From Planctomycetes bacterium ADurb.Bin069 (GTDB lineage: Bacteria; Planctomycetota; UBA8108; UBA8890; UBA8898), in NCBI GenBank assembly GCA_002070955.1, contig MWEK01000006.1:102325-166324 (forward strand): DNA of 64,000 nt, written 5' to 3'. A model generated the notes under the pieces. The model was not told the DNA's origin and searched no databases. It saw only the letters and a list, made by a program, of their open reading frames with translations. The translations under genes and the position numbers were made by a program. Below, piece by piece: positions 55,793 to 64,000 of the stretch. The stretch's first letter is position 1, and every line of letters begins with the position of its first letter.

Positions 55793-57910
55793 ATGCGCAC
55801 CGTAATCCTCGCGGGTTCTCTCGTGGCTTGGGCCTCTTCCCCGATCTTCGCGGCCGCGACGCCGAGCGCCTGGCCCCGCGAGCATGTCGTCGCGCGCGAC
55901 GACGCGGCGGGGCGGCTCGCCGTCTCGACGCCGTATTACACGGTGGTGCACGATCTCCGGGCGGGCGGCGCGATCGCCGCCATCCGGTATCCGAACGGCC
56001 GGGCGCCGAACCTGCTCCTTGCGCCCATCAGCGCGTGGATCGAGGATGGGGACGGCACGCGCTACACGGACTGCCGCGACGCGGCCGCGCGCGTCTCCGT
56101 CAGGAGGACGGGCGCGGGCGCCGATTCGGCCGTGGTCGTCGCCGCGGAAGGCGGGCTCCTTGACGCGGAGGGGCGCCCCTGCGCCGCGCGGATCGCCGCC
56201 GTGTACGAGCACCGTTGGGGCTACATCAAGATCCGAAAGGAGTTCATCTTTCCCGCCGCGGGCGCCCGCGTGCGCGCCCTGTGCCCCGTCGACACGGTGC
56301 TCGCGCCGAGCCTGAGCGACTACGGCTATCGCGAGGGCGTGAGCGAGAAGGAAGGCGCGGGCGCCTTCGCCTTCGGAAGCTGCCGCTGGGCCCGGATGCG
56401 CCCGGGCGATGCGCCCCTCAAGACGCCGTACGTGCCCCGCTACATGATGTTCGTCGACGCGGGGGTCGAGGGGCTCGAGTGGTTCGCGGCCTCGGATCTT
56501 TCCCAGTGGGAGTACCGCCTGGCGGGCCGGCGCGGGCAGGGGCTTTGCCTGCTGGAGGCGCCGTTGGAAGCGCCGGGCCTCGCGCTGTCGCTGCGGCCCT
56601 TAGAGTCCGCCGAGGCGCCCATTGTCTGCGCGGGCAGCCGCGTGTTCGACAGCTTTATCGGCATGCCGCTCCTGGAGGGCCGCGCCCGGGCGCCGTGGCT
56701 GCACGCCTCCTTCAACCGGAACCGGGGCGCTTGGGTCGCGGCGGAGGCCATCGCGGCATGGGCCGCGCGCGGCATCAGCACCGTGCATTGCCACAACGAC
56801 GGCGACTACTACGACGACGGGCTTTTCTGGCGCGACGGCTCCTATCCCCCCTATCCGCCCGCCGACATGGAACGGTACGACGGAGTGCTCGCGGAATGCC
56901 GGCGGGCGGGCATTCGCACGGCAACCTACTTCTCCAACAAGGAGCTGCACCCGAGCACGCCGGAGTTCAAGGAGCACGGCCGAGAATGGGGGCGCATGGA
57001 CGCGCGCGGCAACCTCCGGCACAACTTCTTCCGCGGGACGAGCGAGTTCGGCGCCCAGATGTGCCTGAAGTCGGGGTGGTCCGATTTCCTGAAGCTCAGT
57101 ATCGACCGGGTGCTTTCGAACCACAAGCTCGACGGCGTGTACTACGACTGGAACACGGCCCTTCTGTGCTGCAACGCGGCGCACCTCCGCGAGGAGGGCG
57201 TGTGGGACCACTGGGACATCGACGAGCTGATCGCGCTCATGGAGTGGACGCGCCGCCGCGTGGGACCGGAGGGCTTGGTCATCATCCACAATACGACGAC
57301 GCCGATGTTCGTCCTGGAGAACTTCGCCGACCATGTCGTCGCGACGGAATGGGGCTACAAGAAGTGGACCAATGAGGCCCCGCCCCTGGCCGAGTTGCCG
57401 TTGGAGTGGAATCTGGCGGGGGCGCGCTCGCGCGGCGTCATCAGCTACGGCCTCATCGATGCGGCGGCGCCGCGCCGGCTCCACCGGCTCTTCGCCATCG
57501 AGGCCTTGCTGGGCGGCGTCGCGCCGTGGCCGGCCGGCCCGGAGACATTCGAGCTCGTTCCGGCGCTTGCGCCGCTGGGGGCCTTCGAGGCCTATCGTTT
57601 CGCCGATTGGCGGCAGACGGCCCTGCGCCTCGAGGACGCGCGCTGCGCCGCGGCGCTGTACAGCCGCCCCGGAACGACCTATGCGTTGCTCGCGAACCTC
57701 GACGGGAAGGCCCGCGAGGCGCGCTGCACCCTGCGCCCGGAGGCGTTGCCGTATCCCCTTCCGGCCGTGAAGTCGGCCGCGCTGCTGCCCGCGCCGGGCG
57801 CGGCGGAAGAGGCGCAGGCCGAGGTGAAATTGGATCCCCGAGAGCTCACGGGCGGAGGCGCCGTGATCGCGCTGCCCGGGGATTCGATCGCGGTGTTGCG
57901 GGTGGAGTGA
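55793..57910 (+). CDS. Secreted TIM-barrel glycosidase-like protein, DUF6259-like
   Basis: A 705-residue exported protein; signal peptide residues 1-21 (LAGSLVAWASSPIFAA). Residues about 25-285 are a beta-rich N-terminal sandwich. Residues about 290-590 look like a TIM barrel with STVHCHNDGDYYDDGLFW, IRTATYFSNKELHPSTPEF, LDGVYYDWNTALLC (an acidic YYDW at a strand end, as in GH36/GH27-clan nucleophile strands) and LVIIHNTTTPMF. A C-terminal sandwich follows. Such architecture is common in uncharacterised secreted glycosidases; the assignment to a known GH family is open. The start at 55793 is set by the export signal and promoter; the gene is divergent from the 1159-residue protein and codirectional with the next. 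Confidence 0.62.
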   Translation: MRTVILAGSLVAWASSPIFAAATPSAWPREHVVARDDAAGRLAVSTPYYTVVHDLRAGGAIAAIRYPNGRAPNLLLAPISAWIEDGDGTRYTDCRDAAARVSVRRTGAGADSAVVVAAEGGLLDAEGRPCAARIAAVYEHRWGYIKIRKEFIFPAAGARVRALCPVDTVLAPSLSDYGYREGVSEKEGAGAFAFGSCRWARMRPGDAPLKTPYVPRYMMFVDAGVEGLEWFAASDLSQWEYRLAGRRGQGLCLLEAPLEAPGLALSLRPLESAEAPIVCAGSRVFDSFIGMPLLEGRARAPWLHASFNRNRGAWVAAEAIAAWAARGISTVHCHNDGDYYDDGLFWRDGSYPPYPPADMERYDGVLAECRRAGIRTATYFSNKELHPSTPEFKEHGREWGRMDARGNLRHNFFRGTSEFGAQMCLKSGWSDFLKLSIDRVLSNHKLDGVYYDWNTALLCCNAAHLREEGVWDHWDIDELIALMEWTRRRVGPEGLVIIHNTTTPMFVLENFADHVVATEWGYKKWTNEAPPLAELPLEWNLAGARSRGVISYGLIDAAAPRRLHRLFAIEALLGGVAPWPAGPETFELVPALAPLGAFEAYRFADWRQTALRLEDARCAAALYSRPGTTYALLANLDGKAREARCTLRPEALPYPLPAVKSAALLPAPGAAEEAQAEVKLDPRELTGGGAVIALPGDSIAVLRVE

Positions 57911-57924
57911 AGAGGCGCCCGCCT

Positions 57925-57966
57925 CGCGCGGCGCCGCCGCGCGGTGCCGCCGCCGAGAAGCGGCGG
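57925..57966 (+). terminator. Two adjacent GC hairpins after the 705-residue gene
   Basis: CGCGCGGC/GCCGCGCG (57925-57943, 3-base loop) and CCGCCGC/GCGGCGG (57947-57966, 6-base loop). They lie just after the stop codon and before the next gene at 58032. No T-tract. Confidence 0.4.
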
Positions 57967-58031
57967 GCGATCAGGGCGGCGAAGGGGTCGGCGCCTTGCG
58001 TGTCGCAGTCCGGTCCATGGATTGAGGCCCT

Positions 58032-60617
58032 ATGCGAAAACTTGTCTTGTGCGTCTGCGCGGCGTGTCTTGTCCGCGGGGCCGGCGGCGCGGCGGAGAGC
58101 CGGACCGAAAGCGAAAGAACGGGCATTGCGAGGTTCGCGCTGGAACCGGGGCCGCTGGTCCTCACCCGCGAGGCGGCGCCGTGGCGCCACATCGAGGCCC
58201 TCGGCGAGCAGGCCGGGATCTGGGGCGCCGCCGGAGGCACCCTCGAGGCCTGGGTCTACCCCTGGAAGCTCTTCGATCGCTTCGAATTGGCCTTCTCGAC
58301 CGATGGGGGCAAGACCTTCCGGCCCGCGCGCGATTTGGCGCGGGTTCAAACCGCGGCGCCGCACATGGCGCAGCTCAGGCTCGCCGATGACCGGTTCGCG
58401 GCGACCGTCACTCTCTTTGCGCCGCTCAGGCTGGCCGCCCTCGCCGTGCTCCTCGATATCGAGACGAGCGCCGAGCTCCTGATCGCGGCGCGGTTTCGAC
58501 CGTCGCTGGCCCCCATGCAGATGGCGCCCCCCGCGCGGCTCGTCACCGACTACGACGAAGCGCGGGGCGAAATCGCCGCCGTCGATCCCGAGGGCGGGGC
58601 CGTGCTGCGCGCGGGTTCGCCCTTCGCGGTGGGCCGCGAGGCGCTGCCCGGCGGCCTGGAGGAACTGAGGCTGCGCGTCACCCCCGTCGACGCGCTGCGT
58701 TGGTTTGTGCCGATTCTCTGGGGCCTCAAGCACCCGCTCCGGCCCGAGCTCGAGGGGGCCGTCGACGAACTGCGCGCCCGGATGGAAGCGCACTTCGCCG
58801 TCGCGGCGGCGTACTACGGCGCCCTGCTCGCCGAGGCGCCCGCCGTCTTCTCGCCGGACGAGGAAGTGAACGCGGCTCTTGCCTGGAGCGTCGTGTCCCT
58901 GGCCCAGCTCAGAGTCCGGAATCCGTTTCTCGGTCCCGGCCTCGTCTCGGGCTACGGCCCGTCGGGCGATGGCACGCGCCCGCGCTACTGCTGGTTTTTC
59001 GATGAGCCGACCCTGAGCTCGTGGGCGCTCCTCAGGCTGGGGCGCGGCGACCTGGTCCGGGAGGCCTTCACGTTTCTGCAGCGCTACCAGCGCGAGGACG
59101 GCAAGACGGTCCACGAGGTGGCCCAGAGCCTCGCCTTCCAGCCCGATTACTTCACGGCGTATCGCTACGCCTATATTCACACCGACGGTCCGGTGTACTT
59201 CCTGGCGGCCTACGGCCATTACCTGAAGTCGACGGGCGACCTCGCTTTCATCCGCGACCACTGGCCGAAGATTCTCAAGACCTTCCAGTGGTGCTGCTCG
59301 GTGGTGGATCCGGAGGATGGGCTGCTCGGGATCGAGCCCCACGATTGGGGCTCGGCCGAAAGCTCCTTCGCGGTGTGGAAGGACACCCAGCTCGAGGCCA
59401 TGTGGGTGCAGGCGCTGCGCGCGGTCGCGTACCTCGCCGAGCGGATGGAGGAGCCCGCCCTCGCGGCGCGCTGCCGGGACATGGAGGCCGGCGCCCGCGC
59501 CTCCATCGAGGCGAAGCTCTGGAACGAGTCCGCCGCCACCTACCTGTGGGGGCTGGACCGCTCCGGGCGCCCGCTTCCCGCGCGCGTTCCGCACCACGCC
59601 ATCGGCATCTGGCTGGGGAGCTTCAGGTCCGACCGGGCGCGCGAATGCGTGCGGACGCTGGCGAGCGCCGACTGCCGCGCCGATTGGGGTGTGCGCAGCC
59701 TGGCGCTCGGTGATCCGGCGGCGGACCCGGCGGCGTATCAGACGGGCTCCGTGTGGCCCGTCTGGAACGCCGGCCTTCTCATTGCCGATTACAAGCTCGG
59801 GCGCGCGACCGAGGCCTTCCGCAACTTCAAGTTCATGGTGCGCGCCCGCACGCTCGACGGTCTCGGGCCCATGCCCGAGGTGCTCCACGGCCGGTTTTGG
59901 AAGCGCCTGGAAGAAGGCGTTCCGCACCAGCTTTTCTCGGAGCTGGCGGTGGTCAACGGGTTCTTCGACGGCCTGTTAGGCCTGGAGGTCGATGTGCCCG
60001 CCCGCCGGTTGAAGCTCGCCCCGCGGCTGCCCCCGGCGTGGAGCCGCCTGCGAGTTGTGCGGATTCCCTTCGGAGACGAGCGCTTCGATGCGACCTTCGT
60101 GCGAAAAGATGGCGTCTGCGACATCGAGGTGCTGCGCGGCGGCGACGCGCCCATCGACCTGGAACTCGCGCCGCGCCTTCCCGCGGGCGCGGTCGTGCGC
60201 GAGGCCGTGGTGGACGGCGAGGCCTGCGACCGGCGTGTCGAGGCCGATGGGACCGGCACCGTCGTGCGCATCGCCTTCGAGCATCCGGGCGGCGCGAAAC
60301 GGGCGCGCATCGCCTTCTCGGGCGGGATCGAGTGCGTGCCGGTCGACGAGGACGTGCCTCCCGGAGGCAAGAGCCGCAATCTACGCCTCATTCAGGCCGT
60401 CCTGGACGGCGATGTCTGGGCCATGACGGTCGAGGGCTTGCCGGGGCGGGATTACTATGTCGAAATCCGCACGGCGCTGACGCCCGGGGAGACCTATAGG
60501 GCCCGCGTGGCGGGGGTCTCGCGCGGCGGCTTCATGCTCAGACTGCGCGCGCCCGACGACGCCCGGGTCACGGCTTCGGGCTACGCCCGGTGGAATGCGC
60601 ACGTGACTTTGCGTTGA
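58032..60617 (+). CDS. Secreted (alpha/alpha)6-barrel glycosidase-like protein
   Basis: An 861-residue exported protein; signal peptide residues 1-20. Residues about 30-235 are a beta-sandwich typical of the N-terminal domain of six-hairpin glycosidases. Residues about 255-640 contain paired helices with GYGPSGDGTRPRYCWFFDEP (a probable acidic site), then TDGPVYFLAAYGHYLKSTG, LLGIEPHDWGSAE and GSVWPVWNAGLLIADY; this W-P-x-W pattern occurs in the GH15/GH63/GH116 and glycogen-debranching groups. The last 200 residues are beta-rich. The start is preceded by a weak GAGG. Hairpins lie before and after the gene, so it is probably its own unit. The substrate is unknown. Confidence 0.62.
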   Translation: MRKLVLCVCAACLVRGAGGAAESRTESERTGIARFALEPGPLVLTREAAPWRHIEALGEQAGIWGAAGGTLEAWVYPWKLFDRFELAFSTDGGKTFRPARDLARVQTAAPHMAQLRLADDRFAATVTLFAPLRLAALAVLLDIETSAELLIAARFRPSLAPMQMAPPARLVTDYDEARGEIAAVDPEGGAVLRAGSPFAVGREALPGGLEELRLRVTPVDALRWFVPILWGLKHPLRPELEGAVDELRARMEAHFAVAAAYYGALLAEAPAVFSPDEEVNAALAWSVVSLAQLRVRNPFLGPGLVSGYGPSGDGTRPRYCWFFDEPTLSSWALLRLGRGDLVREAFTFLQRYQREDGKTVHEVAQSLAFQPDYFTAYRYAYIHTDGPVYFLAAYGHYLKSTGDLAFIRDHWPKILKTFQWCCSVVDPEDGLLGIEPHDWGSAESSFAVWKDTQLEAMWVQALRAVAYLAERMEEPALAARCRDMEAGARASIEAKLWNESAATYLWGLDRSGRPLPARVPHHAIGIWLGSFRSDRARECVRTLASADCRADWGVRSLALGDPAADPAAYQTGSVWPVWNAGLLIADYKLGRATEAFRNFKFMVRARTLDGLGPMPEVLHGRFWKRLEEGVPHQLFSELAVVNGFFDGLLGLEVDVPARRLKLAPRLPPAWSRLRVVRIPFGDERFDATFVRKDGVCDIEVLRGGDAPIDLELAPRLPAGAVVREAVVDGEACDRRVEADGTGTVVRIAFEHPGGAKRARIAFSGGIECVPVDEDVPPGGKSRNLRLIQAVLDGDVWAMTVEGLPGRDYYVEIRTALTPGETYRARVAGVSRGGFMLRLRAPDDARVTASGYARWNAHVTLR

Positions 60618-60640
60618 AGAAGAGAGGGGAGGCGCGCTCG

Positions 60641-60662
60641 GCCGCCACTTTCCGGTGGCGGC
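60641..60662 (+). terminator. Hairpin after the six-hairpin glycosidase-like gene
   Basis: GCCGCCAC (60641-60648) and GTGGCGGC (60655-60662) pair perfectly around a 6-base loop, 24 bases after the stop codon. No T-tract. Confidence 0.5.
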
Positions 60663-60735
60663 GGGGTAACATCCTCGCGTACCGAGGCACACGACACTGA
60701 AACAGAGGCCCGACCGGAGCCGACAGGAGGTCTTC

Positions 60736-61689
60736 ATGGAGAAAATCGTAATCGCCGTGCTGCTCGCCGTCGTGGTGGGGGGCGCCGCCGTGGGCGGCAT
60801 CATGTTGCTCGGCAAGGATGGGGCCGGCGAGCCCGAGGCCGTGACCCGGCTTCAGGCTGAGCTCAAGACCACGCGCGAAGCCGTTCAAGCGCTCAAGACC
60901 GATATCGCGCGGTTGACGGCGAGGCAGACCGAGCTCGCCAACGCCCTTTCGATAAGACCGGCGGCGCCGGAGGGCGCACCCCGCGTTTCCGCGGAGGAAG
61001 GCGAGAGCTTCGAGGTTTCCGATGCGTTGCGCGGCGAGGTTTTCGCCCTCATCGCCGAGGAGCGGAAGATTCGCGAGGAGGAGCGCCAGAAGCAGCGCGA
61101 GGAAGCCGATCAGCGCCGCGAAGAGCGCCGCAAGGAGGTAGAGGAGCTGAGCCAGGGGCCGTACGAGCGCCTGAACCTCAAGGTGAACTCCATGGCCAAG
61201 GCCCTCGGACTCGATGACACCCAACGCGACAAATATGCCGAGATCACGAAGAAGTACCGCGACAAGATCGACGAGGAGCGCAGGGCGCTCTTCGCGCAGT
61301 TTGCGCCGAGGGGAGCCGACGGCAAGGACCAGGAAAAGGACCGGCAGCCCGGCGGCCCCCAGCTCGCCGGGAGACCGGGCGAAGGACCCGGCGTAGGGCC
61401 CGGCGGCCGCGGCGGCTTCGGGCGCGAGAACTTCGAGAAGATCAGGGAGGTCATGACGACGGCGCAGAACGACTACGTCACCGAAGTTCAGGGTATTCTC
61501 ACCGCGACGCAGGTGGCCGCCTTCAACGAGCTGTCGGAGTCTTCCCAGAGCTTTCTGAGCACCGGCATGGCCGTCAAGGCCGGCGAGGATGAAGGCGGTC
61601 CCGGCCGGGGGTTCGACTTCATGCGGGGGATGATGGGAGGGCCGGAGCAGGGCCGGCAGCGGGGACCCGGCGGCCGCGGGGGGCCATAG
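60736..61689 (+). CDS. Membrane-anchored coiled-coil protein with Gly-rich tail, unknown function
   Basis: A 317-residue protein behind AGGAGG (start 60736). A single N-terminal hydrophobic segment (VIAVLLAVVVGGAAVGGIMLL, residues 5-25) anchors it. A coiled coil (about 32-68) and a charged, Glu/Arg-rich helix (about 105-140, EERQKQREEADQRREERRKE) follow. Residues about 145-185 and 225-275 have the spacing of Spy/CpxP-like or Heavy-metal-resistor helices (MAKALGLDDTQRDKYAEI, then a helical VMTTAQNDYVTEVQGILTATQ), a resemblance seen in small periplasmic metal- or stress-response proteins. The C-terminus is rich in Gly, Pro and Arg. It is unlike any named family with confidence. Confidence 0.6.
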   Translation: MEKIVIAVLLAVVVGGAAVGGIMLLGKDGAGEPEAVTRLQAELKTTREAVQALKTDIARLTARQTELANALSIRPAAPEGAPRVSAEEGESFEVSDALRGEVFALIAEERKIREEERQKQREEADQRREERRKEVEELSQGPYERLNLKVNSMAKALGLDDTQRDKYAEITKKYRDKIDEERRALFAQFAPRGADGKDQEKDRQPGGPQLAGRPGEGPGVGPGGRGGFGRENFEKIREVMTTAQNDYVTEVQGILTATQVAAFNELSESSQSFLSTGMAVKAGEDEGGPGRGFDFMRGMMGGPEQGRQRGPGGRGGP

Positions 61690-61740
61690 CCCGAAGGCGC
61701 GCCCGTCCCGAGCGGAGGCGCCGGGCGGGGGCGGACTCGT

Positions 61741-62418
61741 TCACGGTGCCGCTCGGCCGAACACATCGAAATGCCGGTCGGTCGCCATGGCGACCGTGAG
61801 GCCGCGCAGCCCCGCTCCCGTCAGTTGGGCGCGCACCTCCGCGACGGTGTACGACGAGAGCAGCGAGCGATAGTACTCCGCCTGGAGAATCGCGCTCTCT
61901 CCGCCGGCGTAGGTCTCGACGATGGCCCGCGCCGCGGCGGGGCTCGCCGGCCGCGCGAGGTCGCGGAAGAAGATGAGGGCGCCGGGTTTCGCCACGCGGG
62001 CCACTTCGGTCCAGAGGTCGCGCGCGCCGGTGATGTGGTGGAGAATGCTGTTGGAGAAGACCACGTCGAACGCCGCCGAGGGAAGTTCCATGCGTTTTGC
62101 GTCGCATCGGACCAAGGCGATGCGGCCCCTCAGGCCGGCGGCGTCGACGTTCCGGCGGGCGATGGCGAGCATGGCGGCGGCGGCGTCGACGGCGGTGATG
62201 CGCCAGCCGGGTTTCAGGCGCGCGACACGGATCGGAATGTCGGCCGGGCCGGTGCCCAGGTCGAGCGCCTCGGCGTTGTCGATGGCGGCCGCCAGCTCGG
62301 CGAGCCGCTCGGCGAAGGCGGCGTTGACGCCGGAGAAATCCGCGGCGGCGTAGGCTTCGGCCTCGGCGCGGTCGTCCATGTATTCAGGTTCCGGGGTGCG
62401 CGCGCCGGATTCGGTCAT
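61741..62418 (-). CDS. SAM-dependent methyltransferase (class I)
   Basis: A 225-residue methyltransferase. Motif I is ALDLGTGPADIPIRVA, followed by WRITAVDAAAAMLAIARRN (the acidic end of strand two), RIALVRCDAKRM and VVFSNSILHHI at motif II/III. The sequence is of the UbiE/MraW-unrelated Methyltransf_11 type. The start at 62418 follows GGAGAG on the minus strand; the longer frame to 62496 has no ribosome site and adds basic residues. It is convergent with the coiled-coil protein gene and divergent from the next. The acceptor is unknown. Confidence 0.85.
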   Translation of the reverse strand: MTESGARTPEPEYMDDRAEAEAYAAADFSGVNAAFAERLAELAAAIDNAEALDLGTGPADIPIRVARLKPGWRITAVDAAAAMLAIARRNVDAAGLRGRIALVRCDAKRMELPSAAFDVVFSNSILHHITGARDLWTEVARVAKPGALIFFRDLARPASPAAARAIVETYAGGESAILQAEYYRSLLSSYTVAEVRAQLTGAGLRGLTVAMATDRHFDVFGRAAP

Positions 62419-62635
62419 GCGAGCTCTCCGCGGTTGTCGCCGCGGCAGCCAGTATACCGCGCCGGCGCTCCCGCCGCCGCGCCTCCCGCGCCGCAAGGGC
62501 GCCGCGCGCGCAGGCGGCGGGTGTCCGTAGTTCCGCCGATTTTCACGAGATTTTCAGGCGTTAACGGTGTATGGTAGAGTGCAACGGCCTTTGTCAGGGG
62601 ATGGCCGGCGGACGTTGCGAAGGAGAGATGGACCG

Positions 62636-63559
62636 ATGAGCGCATGCCTGCAAGCCTGGTTTCTTGCGTGGACGTCGCTTTCCGCCGCGCCCGAGGCGCC
62701 CGGGGTTCTCCTCGTGCTCGCCACGGGGAGCGATCTTTTCTGCGAGATCGTGCGGGAGGAAGGGGGCGACATCTTCGTGGTGAACAAGGGCGCGCCGCTG
62801 CGGATCGACGCGCGGCAGGTGGTCAAGCGGGTGGAGGCCGACAAGATCGCGGCGGAGATCGAGGTCCGGGACAAGGAAATCAAGGATGCCGCGGGCTGCC
62901 TGCGCCTGGCGCTCCTGTGCCTCGAGGTCGGCCGGCCGAAGGAAGTCCCTCGACTTCTCCGGAAGGCCGAGGCGTACCTGAAGCTCCCGGCGGCGGCCGG
63001 CGAGGCCGCCAAGAGCGAAGCCAAGGAGGCGCCGCCTCAGAAGGACGCGGCCGACGCCGAAGCGACGCCCCCGGCGGACGAACTCGCGCGGTCGAAGGAG
63101 GCGGCCGCGCCTTGGCCGCCTCCCGACGGTGCTTTGTTTCGCGTGGAAGTCAAGAAGAAGGTCGAGGGCGACATCGCCGATGACGCGGTGCGCAAATCCC
63201 GTCTTCAGAGCCTGTTGGCCGAGGGGCCCTTCGGCCTGGGCGGAGATGCGAGCGCCGACTACGTCGTTAGGGTCGGCCTCGAGGCCGTGAAGATCAAGAC
63301 GCACGAATTCTACGGCAGCGTGCCCGTCAGCAACGAATGGGAAGGGAAGGTCAACTGCGTCATCCGGCACGCCAAGACCAACAAGATAGTGTTGCAAATG
63401 AAGCCGATCGTGATTCGTGAAACCTTGCCGCTGGTCGCCAAGGGCGATGAGGCGTTGCCGAAGGTTTTCGAGCAGTTCATGCAAAGCTTGAGGCGCGAGC
63501 CCGCCCTGCGCATCAAGCAGGGGGAGGCGTCGCCCGATCCTTCCGCGCGGCCGTTATAG
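62636..63559 (+). CDS. Exported protein with N-terminal small-barrel-like domain, unknown function
   Basis: A 307-residue protein with a weak signal peptide at residues 1-17 (CLQAWFLAWTSLSAA). Residues about 20-60 recall the Sm-like small barrel (LLVLATGSDLFCEIVREEGG, then a D-I-F-V-V-N-K segment), and about 65-115 are helical. A low-complexity Ala/Glu/Lys/Pro linker occupies about 115-165, and residues about 170-280 form a predicted beta-rich domain (DYVVRVGLEAVKIKTHEFYG, NEWEGKVNCVIRHAKTNKI) like proteins that bind or resemble CsgG/penicillin-binding-protein-activator LpoB domains. The start at 62636 follows AAGGAGA. Function not recognised. It is convergent with the repeat gene, overlapping it by 6 bases. 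Confidence 0.62.
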   Translation: MSACLQAWFLAWTSLSAAPEAPGVLLVLATGSDLFCEIVREEGGDIFVVNKGAPLRIDARQVVKRVEADKIAAEIEVRDKEIKDAAGCLRLALLCLEVGRPKEVPRLLRKAEAYLKLPAAAGEAAKSEAKEAPPQKDAADAEATPPADELARSKEAAAPWPPPDGALFRVEVKKKVEGDIADDAVRKSRLQSLLAEGPFGLGGDASADYVVRVGLEAVKIKTHEFYGSVPVSNEWEGKVNCVIRHAKTNKIVLQMKPIVIRETLPLVAKGDEALPKVFEQFMQSLRREPALRIKQGEASPDPSARPL

Positions 63560-64000
63560 CTTCCTTTTCGGGGCCGTCATCTTCGCGTAGACCTCCGCGG
63601 CGACCTCCCCGGGGAGCTTGGCGAGAAGCGGCGCGATTTTCTGCGCGAAGAACGCCTCGAGTTTTTTGTCGATCAGGGGCGCGATAACGGTTTCGAGCGG
63701 CGGCGCGGGCTCGACGAGTTTCGCGAGGGCGGGCAGGACCTTCAGTTCGAGCTCGGCGAGCTTCTTGGCGACGACGGCCTCGAGGGCGGCGTCGGGCGGA
63801 GGGGGCGGTTCGGCGGCCTTGGCCAGCGCCGGGGCGATTTTTTCCTCGAACTCGGCGAACTTCTTGGCGACGACGGCCTCGAGGGCGGCGTCGGGCGAAG
63901 GAGGCGGTTCGGCGGCCTTGGCCAGCGCCGGGGCGATTTTTTCCTCGAACTCGGCGAACTTCTTGGCGACGACGGCCTCGAGGGCGGCGTCGGGCGAAGG
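63554..64000 (-). CDS. 3' part of a 33-residue-repeat protein (truncated by window edge)
   Basis: Read on the minus strand from 64000 to the TAA at 63554-63556 the frame is open for 148 codons. The protein is made of a repeated unit of 33 residues whose core reads AALEAVVAKKFAEFEEKIAP, then ALAKAAEPPP, and it ends with a divergent copy and EVYAKMTAPKRKL. The Ala/Glu/Lys composition and hydrophobic spacing suggest long amphipathic helices, separated by Pro-rich breaks. The unit corresponds to a 99-base DNA tandem repeat. The start lies beyond the window, so length, signal and domain content are unknown. Its stop codon overlaps that of the preceding plus-strand gene. Confidence 0.72.
   Translation of the reverse strand, partial: PSPDAALEAVVAKKFAEFEEKIAPALAKAAEPPPSPDAALEAVVAKKFAEFEEKIAPALAKAAEPPPPPDAALEAVVAKKLAELELKVLPALAKLVEPAPPLETVIAPLIDKKLEAFFAQKIAPLLAKLPGEVAAEVYAKMTAPKRKL
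63761..64000. repeat. 99-bp in-frame tandem repeat, at least 2.4 copies in the window
   Basis: Copies start at 63761, 63860 and 63959 (the last cut by the window edge). The first two differ at only two of 99 bases, and the third matches the second over its visible 42 bases. A more diverged copy precedes them. Each encodes a 33-residue unit of the minus-strand protein. The near-identity implies recent expansion or gene conversion. Confidence 0.85.

Noticed and set aside
63761..64000. CRISPR array at the 99-bp repeats
   Set aside because: The repeats are directly adjacent without spacers, are in frame, and code for a helical protein repeat.
1..64000. tRNA, rRNA, insertion sequence or prophage genes
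   Set aside because: Reading for T-loop sequences, transposase motifs, terminal inverted repeats and phage proteins revealed none. Very divergent tRNAs could have been missed without a covariance search.

Overview
The window is a GC-rich chromosomal segment from a Gram-negative bacterium, most likely a member of the Planctomycetota or a close PVC/Hydrogenedentes-type relative. The reasons are the mix of gene types: six secreted proteins ending in dockerin-like calcium-loop pairs, three Tat-exported Gfo/Idh/MocA dehydrogenases, a HEAT-repeat protein with a DUF3395-like end, a CotH/lamin-tail giant protein, a multiheme cytochrome fused to TPRs, and several large uncharacterised glycosidase-like proteins. 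Outer-membrane barrel proteins and lipoprotein-like signals support a diderm envelope. Taxonomy is inferred; no rRNA, tRNA, CRISPR array or insertion sequence was seen. Several promoters of the form TTGAC(C/G)-16/18-TAnnnT could be placed, so housekeeping sigma70-like promoters appear normal here.

Region by region. 1-1683: two overlapping permeases of a metal ABC transporter. 1728-3855: a secreted EEP-family hydrolase, a LURP-one/scramblase-like protein and a zinc-ribbon membrane protein. 3880-13070: a sugar-related block, with a secreted GH71/99-like protein (minus strand), an operon of Tat-dehydrogenase, HEAT protein, second dehydrogenase and TIM-barrel glycosidase-like protein, and a third dehydrogenase convergent to it. 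13240-16640: an outer-membrane barrel translationally coupled to an octaheme cytochrome c/TPR protein. 16811-24348: cation/proton antiporter, a secreted MEMO-AMMECR1 fusion overlapping a membrane spermidine-synthase-like protein, a CorA-type channel and a glycosyltransferase.

24552-26492 is asparagine synthetase. 26546-45665 is a 19-kb locus of six dockerin-bearing secreted proteins, interrupted only by a sodium:solute symporter. It holds a PKD/cohesin-like/dockerin protein, two tandem paralogues of about 940 residues built from concanavalin-like domains, a 1777-residue CotH/lamin-tail/IPT protein coupled to a 663-residue concanavalin/PKD protein, and a divergent double cohesin-like/dockerin protein. 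Two proteins carry cohesin-like and dockerin modules in one chain, so the set could assemble into a surface complex; that is inference.

45742-52116: endonuclease III, a DUF481-like barrel, a 34-residue AURKAIP1/COX24-type ribosomal protein candidate, ApbE, then hypA-hypB-hypC-hypD and a NUDIX hydrolase, without hydrogenase subunits or hypE/hypF nearby. 52178-60617: three large secreted glycosidase-like proteins, two of them divergent. 60736-64000: a coiled-coil envelope protein, a methyltransferase, an unknown secreted protein and the 3' part of a gene made of 99-bp tandem repeats that runs off the window.
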